DNA from: Halichoerus grypus
Lineage: Eukaryota; Chordata; Mammalia; Carnivora; Phocidae
Assembly: GCF_964656455.1 (NCBI RefSeq)
Contig: NC_135723.1
Coordinates: 102,811,283 to 102,875,282, forward strand
DNA: 64,000 nucleotides
Direction: 5' to 3'
The position numbers and the translations under genes are program-made. Shown in pieces: positions 32,936 through 45,179 of the stretch (positions are counted from its first letter, which is position 1; every line of letters starts with the position of its first letter). The notes beneath the pieces were generated by a model. That model worked only from the letters and a program-made list of their open reading frames with translations. It was not told the origin of the DNA and did not search any database.

Positions 32936-34349
32936 ACTATTTTCTGAATGTGGCTTGGCTTCAAGATGTAAGAATTAGACCTCGGACTCCTCCTGGTTCA
33001 TTGTACTGTGCCAGCAATGATGCTCTCTTTCCTATGTCTTTGAGAACTGAAGCTGGCATGCATCTGTTGCAAGCTGCCGTTTAGTGGTTGGAACAGTGTA
33101 GTATGTTCACTTGACTCGTTACTGAAATACGATCTGGGTGCCCCAGATGACACTCTGCACGGGGAGCTTCCCGGGGCTCTCGTCCACGGGATTCGTGGGG
33201 AAGCGGGGCCATCTCCAGACCCCCAGTTCCAAGCCCCCTTCATCTCTCACATCTCTACACTTTGATCCAAAATCGTAAATGACTTCCCTTAGTTTCTTCG
33301 TTTTACAGCACCAAATTCAGGCCCAGGTATAGTTCTGTTGCTGAGTCCAACTTGCTCCAAACCAGGACAAGATGATCTTTTAGAAACAGATTCGTAAGAA
33401 CTGAGAACCAACCTAGGATGGCCCTGAATAGAATAGGTCACATGCTCTGCTGACACCTCCGAAAACACCTGGGGTTGCTGTTTTCCAACTGGTCTTTACC
33501 TGCCGTGCCTGTTGCTGCAGCTCTATGTTCAGAAGCTGAAAGCCCCATGGACAATTCCTGCCCTGTTTAAAATGAGCGAGACATAACAGGGAATCGTTTT
33601 CTAAGTGACCAGCATGTGTGATTTATGACTGTATTCCAGAAAAATTATATGACATAAACAAGTAGAGTTAGTATGAGGCTTGAAACTCACAGTAAGGAAG
33701 TAAGGAAGCAGTATAATTATTGTCTTCCCCCGCCGGGAATTCATCACTGATGGCCTGGGCTGGATCTGCCTTCTGCTGTTCATGGAGATTTTCCTGTGCG
33801 TGATAGGAGACTCCACCTGTATGAGATGCTGGATGCTGTGGGCCAGTGGGGTATTGAGAACCTTTGGTTGGGCCTCTTGTACAAAGATATCTGATGGGAT
33901 GGCCGGGTGCCATTGCAGGATCTAATACTTATTTATGATCATAATAACCAGCCAAGTAACAGGGCGCTGCCGTGCTGTATGCTTTAAGATGTCAAATGAA
34001 GTGTATTTGTTCCTCGTTTCTGGAATGGAATGTAGGCAAGTGCTATCCAGGTTTCTTCCTGCCTGTCTTTGTGAGGACATCGTGAAGCCTATAAAGTCCT
34101 GTTGCTTTGTTTGCATTATAACATGTATGTGGGATAGATATCAAAATCAACAAGGTAAAAACTCACCAAGGATAAATTAATCTTTCATGTAGATTTAAAA
34201 AGAAAACAGTTCGAAAAACATCCGAGCAGAGAGACCTTGAGAGTCCTTGCTCACAAAACAGACAGGAAGACCTGGGGTCGTAGCTGACCTCGTGCTTCAA
34301 ACGCACCAGTCCTGAGACACAATTGCAGAAACTGCAATAAATAGGTGCT
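32936..34349. other. unique non-coding DNA
   Basis: No repeat is firmly recognised. 33920-34140 is repeat-free and may be conserved. Confidence 0.3.
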
Positions 34350-34400
34350 TTTGCTTAATTACCTCAAATTAATTACTATTAGGTAATATTTGCACAATTC
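34350..34400. promoter_or_regulatory. homeodomain-core cluster
   Basis: TTAATTACC at 34355-34363 and TTAATTAC at 34369-34376 lie 14 bp apart, repeating the pattern seen at 32.45 kb. The adjacent sequence continues AT-rich and then enters an antisense MIR. Confidence 0.35.
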
Positions 34401-34570
34401 GCTATTATTGAATCTCTGCTGATTTATTGACCATTATGTGGCAGGTCCTTGGATGTACACTCACCCGCATTAACTCATTTAATCCACTCACAGGTCTACA
34501 AAGTAGGTGCTATTATTAACCTGATTAATAGGTGAGGGAACTGAGTAAAAGGGGTGTCTCGGGTAGCCTG
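34400..34570 (-). repeat. MIR SINE remnant
   Basis: 'ttattgaccattatgtggca', 'cattaactcatttaatccac' and 'aaagtaggtgctattattaa' followed by 'ggtgagggaactgagtaaaa' run in antisense MIR order. Confidence 0.7.
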
Positions 34571-35214
34571 CCCCATCACAGAGGCTGCTGGTCGTGGTGT
34601 CGGGCTCTGAACCCACTCAGTTCTTCTCTAGGGCTCCGAACTTCTACTCCGTGGTTTCCCGCCTTGCTGCACTCTGCAGTGACTGTCCCGCATCTGGAAT
34701 GCTGTGTTTGGTGGGGACCATTGGCAGTCTAGAAGCCCTTGGTCCATGGGAGAGGAGCGTTAGGTCTGTGATGGGTGAGGAGCAGCTGAAGGATAAAGAG
34801 AAGGGTCACAAGATGTGGTGTGATGGTTTTCCAGAAGCGTGCGAACTAACTCAACGTCATCCTTGCTTGGTCCTTTGGGAGGAACTGACATCAATAGTCA
34901 GTCCCAGCCAGGTGGGCACCAGTCTGAGAGCCGTGGGCTGCACAGACCTCAGGGCAGTGTCTGAGGCTTGGTTCAGGAAGAAGCCGGACAACATCTCTCA
35001 GGAACCCTGAAGATGGGCTTCCTGGGCTAGGGCACATGCCAGGTGACCGCGGGAGTGATTTCCAAATAATTTGGTGTTATTTGGTATTTGATGCAAAGAA
35101 GATACCACTGTCTCCCTACTGGTGGAAGGGGAGGACAGGTACGCCCTGAGCCAGCTTCACTCTCCCTTGCACCAGGGGCTATCCTGGTGAGACAGCTGGT
35201 CAGAGGCGCCACGG
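34571..35214. other. unique non-coding DNA
   Basis: A 138-codon plus frame (34594-35010) has no domain and no convincing splice borders. Confidence 0.35.
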
Positions 35215-35345
35215 TTGGATACTCAAAGGGCAACCTCCTGACCAGCAGCAGCACCAGCGTCCGTTGGAACTGGTTCGAAGTGCAGATCAGAGCCCAGACC
35301 CCCAGCCCTGACCACCAGGGCCACTCGCTGGGTCTGCCTGTGCGA
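35215..35345. repeat. MER5-like hAT-Charlie remnant
   Basis: 'cctgaccagcagcagcacca', 'ggaactggttcgaagtgcag' and 'cagagcccagaccccc' follow the MER5 phrase order (gaccagcagcatcagcatcacctgggaacttgttagaaatgc ... gccccaccccagacc). Confidence 0.45.
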
Positions 35346-36418
35346 GCCCCACCCAAGGACAGAAACAGGAATGTTCTGTCAGCGAATTACGCTGGCTTTG
35401 CCCAACCAAATAACTGGTTGAACTGGACTAAACGCGTGGCCTGTTATTTGGCCCAGTGTCAGGCTGAGAGAAAGGACCTTGACTTACTGTTGTTTCAGGA
35501 AACAGATTAATTCGGGGGTTAGTTACACCACAGATTCCTGTCAAACCACATGGAATTAAAGGGCATGCCCAGGACACCAGCCAAGCCACACAGCCAGGTT
35601 CCTCCCAGAAGGAAAAAAAGGAACAGAACAAAAATCAACTCTAGCCCCTGCACCGAGGTAGGAGAACAGAGCCATGGCACACAGATCTAGCAGAGCCTAT
35701 AGAATTAGCGGGGCAAACAGTGATCGACACATACCTTTGGTTGAAGCTGAGAAACAAAGAACCCCGGAGAGACCACTCCATTGTGTCGTACTTTCTGGGG
35801 AGAGATAAATCATTTTTCATGTGCAACGCGATCTAATAAAATGAGAACACGTTACTATGGGATTCAAATCAAATCGGAACAGAGCGTGGCCCAGTTATGC
35901 TTGGAGCTCCCTGACTGCCCAGAATGCACAGCTCACGTTCCCTAATTGCCACGCCAGCCTCGCTGTTCACATTCACTGCCCCTCTTGGAAGTGGGGAGGG
36001 CCAGCGTTCCTCTGTCTCCTGCGGGAAGCGTGCATGCTGCTGTGTTCCTGACGGGATTCAGAGACTCTCGTTCAGTACCCGGGGCTGCTGTCCTGTCCCG
36101 GCTCCCAAGCTGCCCCGGAGCCTGGCTCTGAGCCAAATGGTCAGGCAGCTCAGGTTGTGAGGGTGTCCTCGCTGAGGGAAATGCAGACCCTGTTTGCCTG
36201 GCCAGGAATTAGGAAGAGGACAAAAGGCATGGAAATAGGAGCTGGAGCAAACGTTCTAGGATGGGGGGATGCCGGGAGAGATTCCCAACTGTTATCACCA
36301 CGTGCCTGTCCCGTGGCTTCCCTCGTGGGAGGAATCCTTCCCCAGCTCCACGTTGATTCTGTGCCTTAGCTTTGTTCGGGAATGTATTACATCCAGTGGC
36401 AGGTTGCATCATGGACAG
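35346..36418. other. unique non-coding DNA
   Basis: No repeat is recognised. 35640-35850 is repeat-free. Confidence 0.35.
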
Positions 36419-36423
36419 GGCAG

Positions 36424-36606
36424 TGGTTCTCAACTTCGGATGCACAGTAAAATTATGGAAAGAGCTTTTGAAAACACAGGTGCGGGTTCCCACCCAGATT
36501 CCTATTTAATTGGTCTGGGGCAGGATTCATGCACTGGTCATTTAAAAGCCCACCCCCCTCGGGGATTCTGATGTGCAGCCTACGTGGAGACCATGCCTCA
36601 GGATGA
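36424..36606. repeat. hAT-Charlie MER5-family element
   Basis: It begins CAGTGGTTCTCAACTTCGGA, the standard hAT terminal inverted repeat of this family, followed by 'tgcacagtaaaattatgg'. It contains 'tttaattggtctggggcagg' and 'gggattctgatgtgcagcct' in the palindromic order of these non-autonomous elements. Confidence 0.75.
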
Positions 36607-37566
36607 ATGGCCTCATCAGGACTTTTTAGATCAGTAGGTTTCTTGAATGGGAGGTTGAAGAATTGGGTGGGGTAGAACCTACTAAAATAGTTACAGGGTG
36701 GGAAAACGTCAGAAAGTTGGGATAACTAAAGGCAGATGTGACTTCCCAATCATCAAGATAACTGTTTTGCCTAAGTCTTAATATAATTCACTCCCTGCGA
36801 AGGCTTAAAAACGTCTCTGAATTGTCTTTAGGAACAGTTTGTGTGATGAGATTGTCAGGTTAATTTACAGGGAGTTTGAATGTGCATGGAAATCTTTCTG
36901 ATTTTGTTTTTTTGCCCGAGCCCGTCTTCTGTGTGATAGACCCTCTTCTGTGTCGTGTTCACCAGAGGATTCTTCTTTCCTCCATGAGTACATGGCACCT
37001 CAAAGGATGAGGTTTCCCCGAGGTCCATGGAAGGAATTGAGAGCCAAGAATTGACATAATCAAGAACTGTCTCACACAGTGGAGCCCATCAGTGGTTGCC
37101 CAGGGTTACTGCCAAGGTGACAGGTGGTGACAGATGTGGACGGGGGCCTGGAGGCTCCTCCCTGAAAGGGGCACCAGCATCAGCCATGGGCCCCCCTGGT
37201 GTTCAGTCTTTATTGACACTGAGCCACATCACGATAAAAAGAAAAATGTGTTATATCCATAGTATGTGTAATTTTGGACAGCATCATTTATGAGGTTGGA
37301 GAAATCCTTTTTAGTTTAAGTCTACTAGTTAGGCTCTCTCAAATGACTCTGACAAATCCTTTCTGCTCACATTTCTGGCATTTCTAATTTGATTGCCTCT
37401 AACCATTTGAAAAGCATGAATTTGTAAAAATATCAACAGTCGTTGCATGCTTTTTAAATATTAATTTCCTTTTGAATCTAAAAGCCACAAGTCTGGTTTG
37501 TTTTTTTTTATAATATCATTTTATTTTCTTGACTTTCCCCCAAAATTACTGCTAGAATTCCATCTG
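36607..37566. other. unique non-coding DNA
   Basis: No repeat is recognised. 36730-36900 and 37290-37480 are AT-rich and repeat-free. Confidence 0.35.
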
Positions 37567-37705
37567 GAGTCCTGGGATCGAGTCCCACGTCAGGCTCCCT
37601 GCTCAGCGGGAGGCCTTCTTCTCCCTCTCCCACTCCCCCTGCTTGTGTTCCCTCTCTCGCTGTGTCCCTCTCTGTCATATAAATAAAATCTTTTTTTTTT
37701 TAAAA
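37567..37705 (+). mobile_element. 5'-truncated Can-SINE
   Basis: The copy starts at 'gagtcctgggatcgagtccc' and continues through the CT-rich body to ATATAAATAAAATC and a T-run followed by AAAA. The first 60 or so bases, including the A-box, are missing. No clean TSD was found. A T-run in place of the A-tail is odd and may be a later replacement. Confidence 0.9.
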
Positions 37706-38030
37706 GGAAGTCAAAGAGGAGTAAAATTGAGCAGAAGAGGGAAAAAATTGAAAATATCAGTACGTAGCAGGAGTACAAGTAGATACTGTATTCTGAGACC
37801 CTGATTCTAATTGTGCAGGTATGTAATTAGGTTGTCATGGGAAGTTTATATTGTAGAACATGAACAGAAATTTGAAAGCTATTGCCTGGTGGTGTTAGTT
37901 AACATAATCTCACTGCCAGACCTTAAGCATCAAGTCAGTACGCGCCCTCCTGTTCTCTGATAAATACAGGAATCGGGAGGAATGAAGAGCCACCTGACTC
38001 GTTCGTCTCACTCAGTGCTGAGCAGCTAAG

Positions 38031-38190
38031 CAGTGGTTCTCAAAGTGTGGTCCACGACCAGCAGCAGCACCACTTAGGAACCTGTTGGAAAAGCAGATTC
38101 GCAGGGGTCCTATCCCAAATCCACCGGATTAGAAACTCTAGGTGTGAGGCTCAGCAAACTGTTGTAACAAGTTGTCCAGGTGGTTCTTTC
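38031..38190 (+). repeat. MER5A-like hAT-Charlie element
   Basis: It begins CAGTGGTTCTCAAAGTGTGG (terminal inverted repeat) and carries 'gaccagcagcagcaccactt', 'ggaacctgttggaaaagcag' and 'ttagaaactctaggtgtgag' in MER5A order. The right TIR is not recognisable. Confidence 0.8.
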
Positions 38191-39198
38191 CTGATACATG
38201 GCTGCAGTGGGGACATCTGGCCGGCCAGGCGTGCAGAGGGTCCTTAACCCCGTACAGAAGACCTATATCTACACAATGTCCTTAAGCGTCACAGTGGTTT
38301 AAGCCTACGGATTAATGTGTTGGTGGAGTGTTTGGGGTTTTCCTTCTTTTCACTTCTGTAGCTAAAATTCGTCATGGGTGTTGTGTCAACTGTTACTTGA
38401 ATCAGCCCTTGACAATGTTTGGAGGTTATGAGCTGCTGCAGCAGCCCTGTCCTCCCACGTCCAAGGCAGCCTCGCTGCCCTCAGCCCAGCTCTAGGCCCC
38501 GAGTCCTGCCTTTCGGAGACACTCGGCCCGACTTTTGTGGCCTGATTTCACAGTCCATCCTTCCTAGCTTCCCTCACCGCTCTGGGAAATGTCCAGCATG
38601 TGTTCTTCCGGGGGCCTGACTGTTCTAATCCAGTGCACACACCACTGGTCAGATCCTAAGGGTGTAGCAGATGCATGCCGTCCAAGAATCTTGAAGGGAC
38701 AGGCCTCTAGGAGGGAATTTTTTTTTTTTTGGATGGGGAGCTGGATAGGAGTGCAGAACGGTCTCATGCTTGTCACACCAACCCAGGGAGATAATTGCTT
38801 TCTCTGGCGCGTCTCAGGCTGGGTCAGATTTTGTGACAAGGTAGAGCCTGCAGTCGACTCGAGTCGACATATGACATTCTGGTTCTTTGCTGAATTCAAA
38901 CTCTTTGTCCATCTAAATGTGTCCTCTATCTTGTTCCCATATCCCTCAACTCTTTTGAAATATGTTAATTCAACAACTTTAGCTGATTAATCAAAATTGG
39001 GTGATGGCCCACAAAAAAGCATTGGGCCTTTTTAATGTGACTCACTTGGAGCTCTTCTGTTTCTCTCTGGAAGTTTTAGGTAGAAATTCTTTCGAATCCT
39101 CTTACTTTGGAACCACCTAAAATACTTGCTAAATTTTCCTGCCAGTGTTTCATCTATGCGTAATGTCAGTAAACACACTCCACTAGGAGTTGTTCTTT
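38191..39198. other. unique non-coding DNA
   Basis: No repeat is recognised. A run of 13 T's is near 38720. 39010-39180 is repeat-free and AT-rich. Confidence 0.35.
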
Positions 39199-39221
39199 AA
39201 GAAATTGAGTGCAGAAATCTG

Positions 39222-39397
39222 GGGCACCTGGGTGGCTCAGATGGTTAAGCGTCTGCCTTCGGCTCAGGTCACAATCCCAGGGTCCTAGGATCGAGTCCCA
39301 CATCGGGCTCCCTGCTAGGTGGGGAGCCTGCTTCTCCCTCTGCCTCTCTCTCTCTGACTTTCATGAATAAATAAATAAAACATTAAAAAAAAAGAGC
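39222..39397 (+). mobile_element. Can-SINE with a long 23-bp TSD
   Basis: A standard head (GGGCACCTGGGTGGCTCAG), B-box-like 'aggatcgagtccc', and a shortened CT region ending in AATAAATAAATAAAAC plus A's. The flanks 39199-39221 and 39398-39420 are identical over about 23 bp, longer than the usual 10-16 bp TSD. The perfect TSD implies a young insertion. Confidence 0.97.
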
Positions 39398-39420
39398 AAG
39401 AAATTGAGTGCAGAAATCTG

Positions 39421-41027
39421 ATTACTTCAGCACAACTAGTTTCTCTTCCCACCAGTGCTGAGACACAGCTTGCATGCGTTCACCTGAGCGCGCCAACGCA
39501 CTCCTCAAGCGCTTCTAGAATTCTCTGCTTGTGTGAGTCCAAGTGCTCCTCCTGGTTCAGGAGAGGTTTCAACTGTCTGCCAAAAGAAATCCTCTTTCAA
39601 CTTCGCATGAAATGCTGAAAGGAAAAATGGTCCCCTCGTACCAGCGTCAGAAGAGTATTCTGGTGCATTCTGAAGAGGCTCAGCTTCTGAAGAGTGGGAA
39701 CGTGGAAACAGGTGCACGTTTTCTGGGGCTCACCTGTGCTGGGTGAGGCAGCTGTTGGCTTTTATGTAGCCGGGTCATCCTCACCAGGCTGAAATCATTT
39801 CAGGTGTCCCGGGCTTTGAAGGCCTGCACTCTCCAGTCGTGGCCGAGTGCGAAAGCATTGTGCAGAGCAATCAATGTGAGATGTCTTTCTCTGATGGCCT
39901 CAGAGGAACTCGGGCTGCCGTATTGTCAGCGAAAGGATCGGAGAGCAGGGACTCTCTGAAAAGAAAGGCAAGCACGTGGTCCCTTGGTCAGCACTCGCGG
40001 CTCCCCGCACCGGCCACTCTTCAGCCGTGCCCACCGAGTGGCACAGAAGCTACTGGGCTCACCGAATGTATGGTGGTGGTTATCCGTCATTTCTCCTTGC
40101 CCTGCCTGGGGGCGGAGATGCTATTGACCCTGTGGATTTACCCCATGGGACATTGAACCAAGATGCCGCAGCTGTCCAAAGGTGCTTTTAATGAACTACT
40201 TCCCGAGGAAGGAAAAGGAGATGCCATTAATGCACTAGATGAGGTGATCAAACTTTAATTTACAAAGAAAAGCCGAAGGAAGTGGCTAAATCTAGAAAGG
40301 GAGCGGTTAGGATGGGAGCAGAGAGGCTCTCAATGGGAGATGGTTTGCCAACCGCGTCTGTTCACTTGGAAGTGTCGCTATGACCATGTGACAGTGGAAG
40401 TCAGGCACAAGTGAGGCCAGGCCACCACCAGGGGACGCGCCGTTCAGAGACCTGTTTCCTGCACGGTGACGGCCACCCTGCCCGCAGAGGTCAGGTTTGG
40501 CGGGACTCCACTTGGGGCACCCTTCCCGCCTCCGCGCTGCTCACCCCCAGGACAGCCTCCCGGCCTGCCAGGCACTGTCTCCTTTCCCTGTCCCTGCATT
40601 CTGTCACCTCTACACCTCCCAGGATGGCCACAGAGTGACTTCCGTGTGACTGATGAAGTTAAGGACAGTACTGGCCACACGCTTACAGGCAGAGGACTTA
40701 GGAAACCAGGACCCAGAACCGAAAGTGCTCCTCCCCGTGACCATTCTCTTCAAGGGCCAGCCTTGGAGGTAACTTACAAATAACTCTTTATTTTGACTTT
40801 ATTGTGTTTATTTTATCAATAATTGCTAGTGTAGATCCCCATTTCTTCATGTAAAGAGGAGGCCATCACGGCGATTCCGTGAGGCTGTTTTGAGGACCTG
40901 GCATGCGATGTGCGCCCCATGCACCCCGTCAACGGCTCCTCATCATAAATGGAGACAGTTTGTGCTACATTTGGAGCTCTACGTAATTTGCAAGTAGATC
41001 ATAAATTTTCCAACAATGTTTTGGTAT
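39421..41027. other. unique non-coding DNA
   Basis: No repeat is recognised. 39830-40200 is CpG-moderate. 40400-40640 is GC-rich with chance open frames on both strands. Confidence 0.35.
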
Positions 41028-41363
41028 GTGCTGATTTTTTAAAATTATTGTAATAAAACATAGATAATATAAAGTTTACCATTTGACCATATTTAAGTGT
41101 ACGGTTCAGTGGCATTAAGAACACCCTCCTTGTGCAACTCACCATGATCCGTCTCCAGAACGTTTCCATCTTCCCGAACTGAAACTCTGCCCCTGTGAAA
41201 CACACATCCCCATCCCTCCCCCTTCTAATCTCTGTGTCTCTGGGTGCCTCACGTGAGTGGAATCATGCAGTCAACTGGCTTATCTCAGTATAAAGTCTGC
41301 CAGGTTCATCCATGTAACATGCATCAGAATTTCTTTCCTTTTTAAGGCTGCGTGTGATTTTTA
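41028..41363 (-). mobile_element. ancient L1M LINE 3' end
   Basis: The text 'aaagtttaccatttgaccat', 'aagtgtacggttcagtggca', 'ccgtctccagaacgtttcca', 'ggttcatccatgtaacatgc' and 'ttctttcctttttaaggctg' is the familiar antisense reading of an old L1M 3' region. Confidence 0.85.
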
Positions 41364-41464
41364 ACTGAATGATTTATAAACAAAATTCCTGGAAACTAGC
41401 CTCCTTTCATGCTGGACATTCTCTATGCTTCTAGAAATATGACTTGGTCTGTCATGGTCCTAAT

Positions 41465-41645
41465 GGGGCATGTGAAGAGACCACAGGTTTTGGAGTCAGA
41501 TGGAAGGAATTGGCTAGTTGGCATCCCAGCCCCACAACTACCAGCTACGTGACCTTGAAGAAGTTGTTTTACGCCTTTAGTCTCATGTTGATAAATTAGG
41601 GTAATTCTAAACACCTGGTCTTGTTGCCAAGTGGACCACGTGTGC
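41465..41645 (+). repeat. MIR SINE
   Basis: 'gttttggagtcagatggaag', 'tacgtgaccttgaagaagtt' and 'tcatgttgataaattagggt' follow the MIR consensus from the tRNA-related head through the core, ending near 'gtttgcagagcgctgagc'. Confidence 0.75.
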
Positions 41646-41919
41646 TAAGGTTTGCAGAGCGCTGAGCGGGCAGGCGATGGACGTTGGCTCACTGAGGACT
41701 GGCTCTCCTTGTGGGGTGCTGGTGCCTTTGCCAGAGTTGCTCCTGAGTCATTTTGAGAAACAGGTGTGTCTTCTCTCTGATGTTTCCGATGGCAGTCGCC
41801 GTATGAATGCGTTGCCATACACCGACCCCACCGGAGCTTCCTATCCCCTGCTCTCACTAGGCTTAGCTAGCCCTATGTCTTCCTCCCGCACATTTTGAGA
41901 GAAGGGGCCACATTATAAT

Positions 41920-42400
41920 TTTCATTAATTCTTTCAACAAAGTACTTAATTACACGTCAGAGACTTTGAAGGCCCCGTGGGCACAGCAGTGAGCAATAGG
42001 GACCTGGAGCTAAGTGAAGGTAGGAGGCAGATAGGCTCGCACAGAATAAACCCATCCTCTGGGAGGAGCAACAGGGTGCTCTGAAGAAAACTAAAGCGGA
42101 CAAACAGGATTGGGAAGAAGGGAGGGAGTGATTGCATGGGCGTGCAGCCTTCTCTGCTGCCCGGAGGTGACATCTGAGGCCAGATTAGCATGAAATGGGG
42201 GAGCAAATCATGAAGAGTGCAAGGAAGCACTCTGAGCAGAGGTCAGAGCAACTCCAGAAGCCCAGCCAGCGAGCTGAGTGCCGCCCAAGGGCAGGAAATG
42301 GACCACAGGGCAGGCGATAAATCTCTGTGTAGAGTGTAGGGAGTAAAGTGTCAGGCAGGATGCAGGGAGGCTGTAGGGGCCGCTGATCTCTATCAGTGGC
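41920..42400 (-). repeat. L2 LINE 3' region
   Basis: The antisense L2 order is visible: 'ctttcaacaaagtacttaat', 'ggcacagcagtgagcaatag', then 'cggaggtgacatctgaggcc' and 'gtgcaaggaagcactctgag', with 'gggaggctgtaggggccgct' near the end. Confidence 0.65.
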
Positions 42401-42430
42401 CTTTATTCACTGCATTTGTAGTACCAACCT

Positions 42431-42733
42431 TGTTGTAGACTGAATGTTTGTGTCCCGCCAAAATTCATGTTGAAGCTCTAAACTCCTGTGTGACAGCATT
42501 GGGACACGGACCCTTTGGGAGGTGATTCGTGTTAGAGGAGGTCTTGAAGATGGGGCCCCATGATGGGATTCATGTCCTCACAAGGAGAGGAAGAGAGACC
42601 AGAGTTGTCTCTCTCTAGGAGCCATCTGCAAGCCAAGAGGAACCAAATCTGCCCCGGCCTTGACCTTGGACTCCCACCCTCCTGGACTGGGAGAAATAAT
42701 TGTCTATTGGCTAAGCCTGAGCTGACTGAAACA
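42431..42733 (+). mobile_element. ERVL-MaLR LTR remnant (MLT1/MST-type), solo
   Basis: It starts TGTTGTAGACTGAATG and ends near CTGACTGAAACA, giving TG...CA LTR ends. Inside are 'ccaaaattcatgttgaagct', 'gcaagccaagaggaacca' and 'gaccttggactcccaccctc', the MaLR LTR signature. The segment around the polyadenylation region is deleted compared with the family. No internal retroviral sequence or second LTR is seen. It is non-coding. Confidence 0.75.
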
Positions 42734-43994
42734 AGTCTTTTGTCTCCGGGTGATGCGGATCCCTTCCCAAGGCATGCATCTTTTCCCGTGACTCCCACCA
42801 ACTTCGTCAACAAATACCTGCCTTTCGATAAACGAACACTGCACTGGAGTGAGTGGGTCAGAGGCCCTCCCGCCCATGGACAGGTGCATTCGCCTGCCTG
42901 CTCACCTTGAGCAGTCCAGCCAGGTCAGCCCAGCTGTGTGTGGCCCATTCCCTTGCCCTGACCAGAGCTGCATCAGCCCCACCAACTTTCTCAGAAGCCG
43001 TGTGCATTTACACTCAACCGTAGAGTACATGTTGGACAGTCCTTTTGTTCATATGGGGTTTTGGGGAATCTGCCAGCATCAGGCTATTTGCTGGACATGT
43101 GGAGATTGTGATGTGCGGTGAAGGGCTGGCAGGCCACGGACTTGAGCAGATGGTGGTCATGACTGGTGCCGACATGTGACCAGCTCTAGCCATGCTGGAA
43201 GGCTGAGGCTGTTGATGGTGGTTCTGTACTTTAGCCCTACTTATAAAATTCTTTTAATGGGAAATAAATGTATGAGGCGACATTAGCATATAAAATATCA
43301 GACTGTCAGTAAACACTGTTGCACCACCCTCGGGTTTTAACAAGTATTTTTAATATTTAGAAATACATAATCTCTTATTAATCATCATATGGTTAAAAGT
43401 GAGATGGGTTCTTTTTCTTGGTGCATCAACACCAGACCTTATGGAACTTAAAATTTTGCAGCTCTGCTAAAATTGCAGGTAGTAATGCCCATGAACACAT
43501 GGAGCATGTAGGAAATACATTTCTGTCCTATAGAGGAAACTTCGATTCAGCTCTCTGTGCATACAATGACCTCTTGTGGTTAATTGACTTGGAATTGGTG
43601 GTTTCAGATACCCACTCAGTAGCCCTGCACTGGAGCTGGTCTGCCTGCCCACCGGCCCATAACGCTAATCTCTCTGGTTAATAACTTGCGGCATGGGCCT
43701 CATTAATTCTAAGAACTTATCCCATACAGTAAGCTCTAATCCTCTGTATTAGTATGTTGCAATTTGGCTCCTAACTGGGGGATTTTCTCCTCTTATTGTG
43801 TGGTCCATTTGGAATAGGGTAGTTTTCCAGCATTTTGCTTTTTGAGAAAGTCAGTAATTCTGTATTCCTCACCCTGGGATGGACTCCTCAATTGTTATGG
43901 GAGTCTTACTTTATCTTATGTTGAAAACTTTTGGGGACAGAAGAGTCAGATTAATAATAATAGTCATAATCATCATGAAAACAAAATAAGTAAT
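42734..43994. other. unique non-coding DNA
   Basis: No repeat is recognised. 43540-43760 is repeat-free with TAATTC and GTTAATTGAC words and looks CNE-like. Confidence 0.3.
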
Positions 43995-44215
43995 AGTTAC
44001 CAAATATGTATTGTGTACTAAGAAGAACTATAGGCCGTTTTATTATATTAACTGACAATTCTCATAACAATCCTGTGACGTAGGTATTCTTATCCACATT
44101 TTGCATATGAAGAACTGAGTCCCAAAGTGGTTAAGTTTCATTCAGTTAGTGACTGAGCTGGGACCAAAATCCAACCGGTTGATTTAGAGTCCAGCCTCTA
44201 AATCTGGACTATTCC
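43995..44215 (-). repeat. MIR SINE
   Basis: 'aatatgtattgtgtactaag', 'attctcataacaatcctgtg', 'cgtaggtattcttatccaca' and 'tgactgagctgggaccaaaa' form a nearly full-length antisense MIR. Confidence 0.75.
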
Positions 44216-45179
44216 ATACAACTTCTAGAACATACATTTGAATGAACTCACTTGTAGACCAGAACACTTGAACCACCTGGGCACCTGCATTGCATTTCCA
44301 GGTGAGTCAGAGCAGCTTTGCTCCCATATCCACCTCATTGTTGGTTATTGTAGAAAGGAGAACTTCATTGTAATTCTAGAATGGGAAATTAGGGACAGTA
44401 TCTTCTGGACACAATAGAAGTGTCTTTTAATTTTAAATAACTTCTTCATATATAGCAATAGGGAATGGCAAGGTCTTTTTGAGGGTTGAAGCTATGTCTT
44501 CCCAGGAGCCAGCAAAAGGACAAAGCCACTCAAATATTTTTGAATGAATGCTAGCCATTTTTTCAAAGCTGCAAAATTTTATACATCATTTTCTACCTAT
44601 TGCCAGACATTTTCTCTCTATAGATTTTATTCAGCATGTGAAAGCAGCCAAGTGGAATAAACTGTTGTATCACTTTAGAAGGAGAAGTAAAGAAATTGGA
44701 GGTGGTTTTGTAAAAATAGATAATCAAACTGCCAGCAAAAAGTAATAGACGGATTTAGGGCCCTCTTGAAAACTGTGTTGATGCAACACCCTGGCTGCAA
44801 GAAGTGCCCCATCAAAGGCCATGGAGACCCCAGAACAAAGAGCTGCCTGGGTTGCAACAGTGGGATTTTTAGATCCTAAATTTTGCTTTAAGAATTTACC
44901 TAAAAAATATGTGAAGTGCAAAGAGAATGGGAAGTTCTCTTTTTCAGAATAATGTTTCCTAAAAAATATAGAAAGCTTTATGGATGTAGAAAATTATGGT
45001 TTTTCGTTTCCCAGTATCATATTTGACCCTGGCAGAATGTCACCAATGAATGCTAAAATCACTGAGACAGGTTAGTGGGGAGTAAGATATTCACAAAATC
45101 TTGAAGTATCATCCCACAGGTTCTTATTAATTAAAAACAAAAGAAATAAAAATAAAATTACCTTTCTAATGGAGAGATC
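44216..45179. other. mostly unique non-coding DNA
   Basis: 44250-44320 may be a MER5 fragment ('acttgaaccacctgggcacc', 'tgcatttccaggtgagtcag'), low certainty. The rest is unassigned AT-rich DNA. Confidence 0.3.

Noticed and set aside
34594..35510. Two adjacent plus-strand frames of 138 and 140 codons
   Set aside because: No domain; the second overlaps a MER5-like repeat; no splice pair supports them.
42431..42733. Complete endogenous retrovirus
   Set aside because: Only a solo, internally deleted MaLR LTR is present; there is no gag/pol/env-like sequence and no second LTR nearby.
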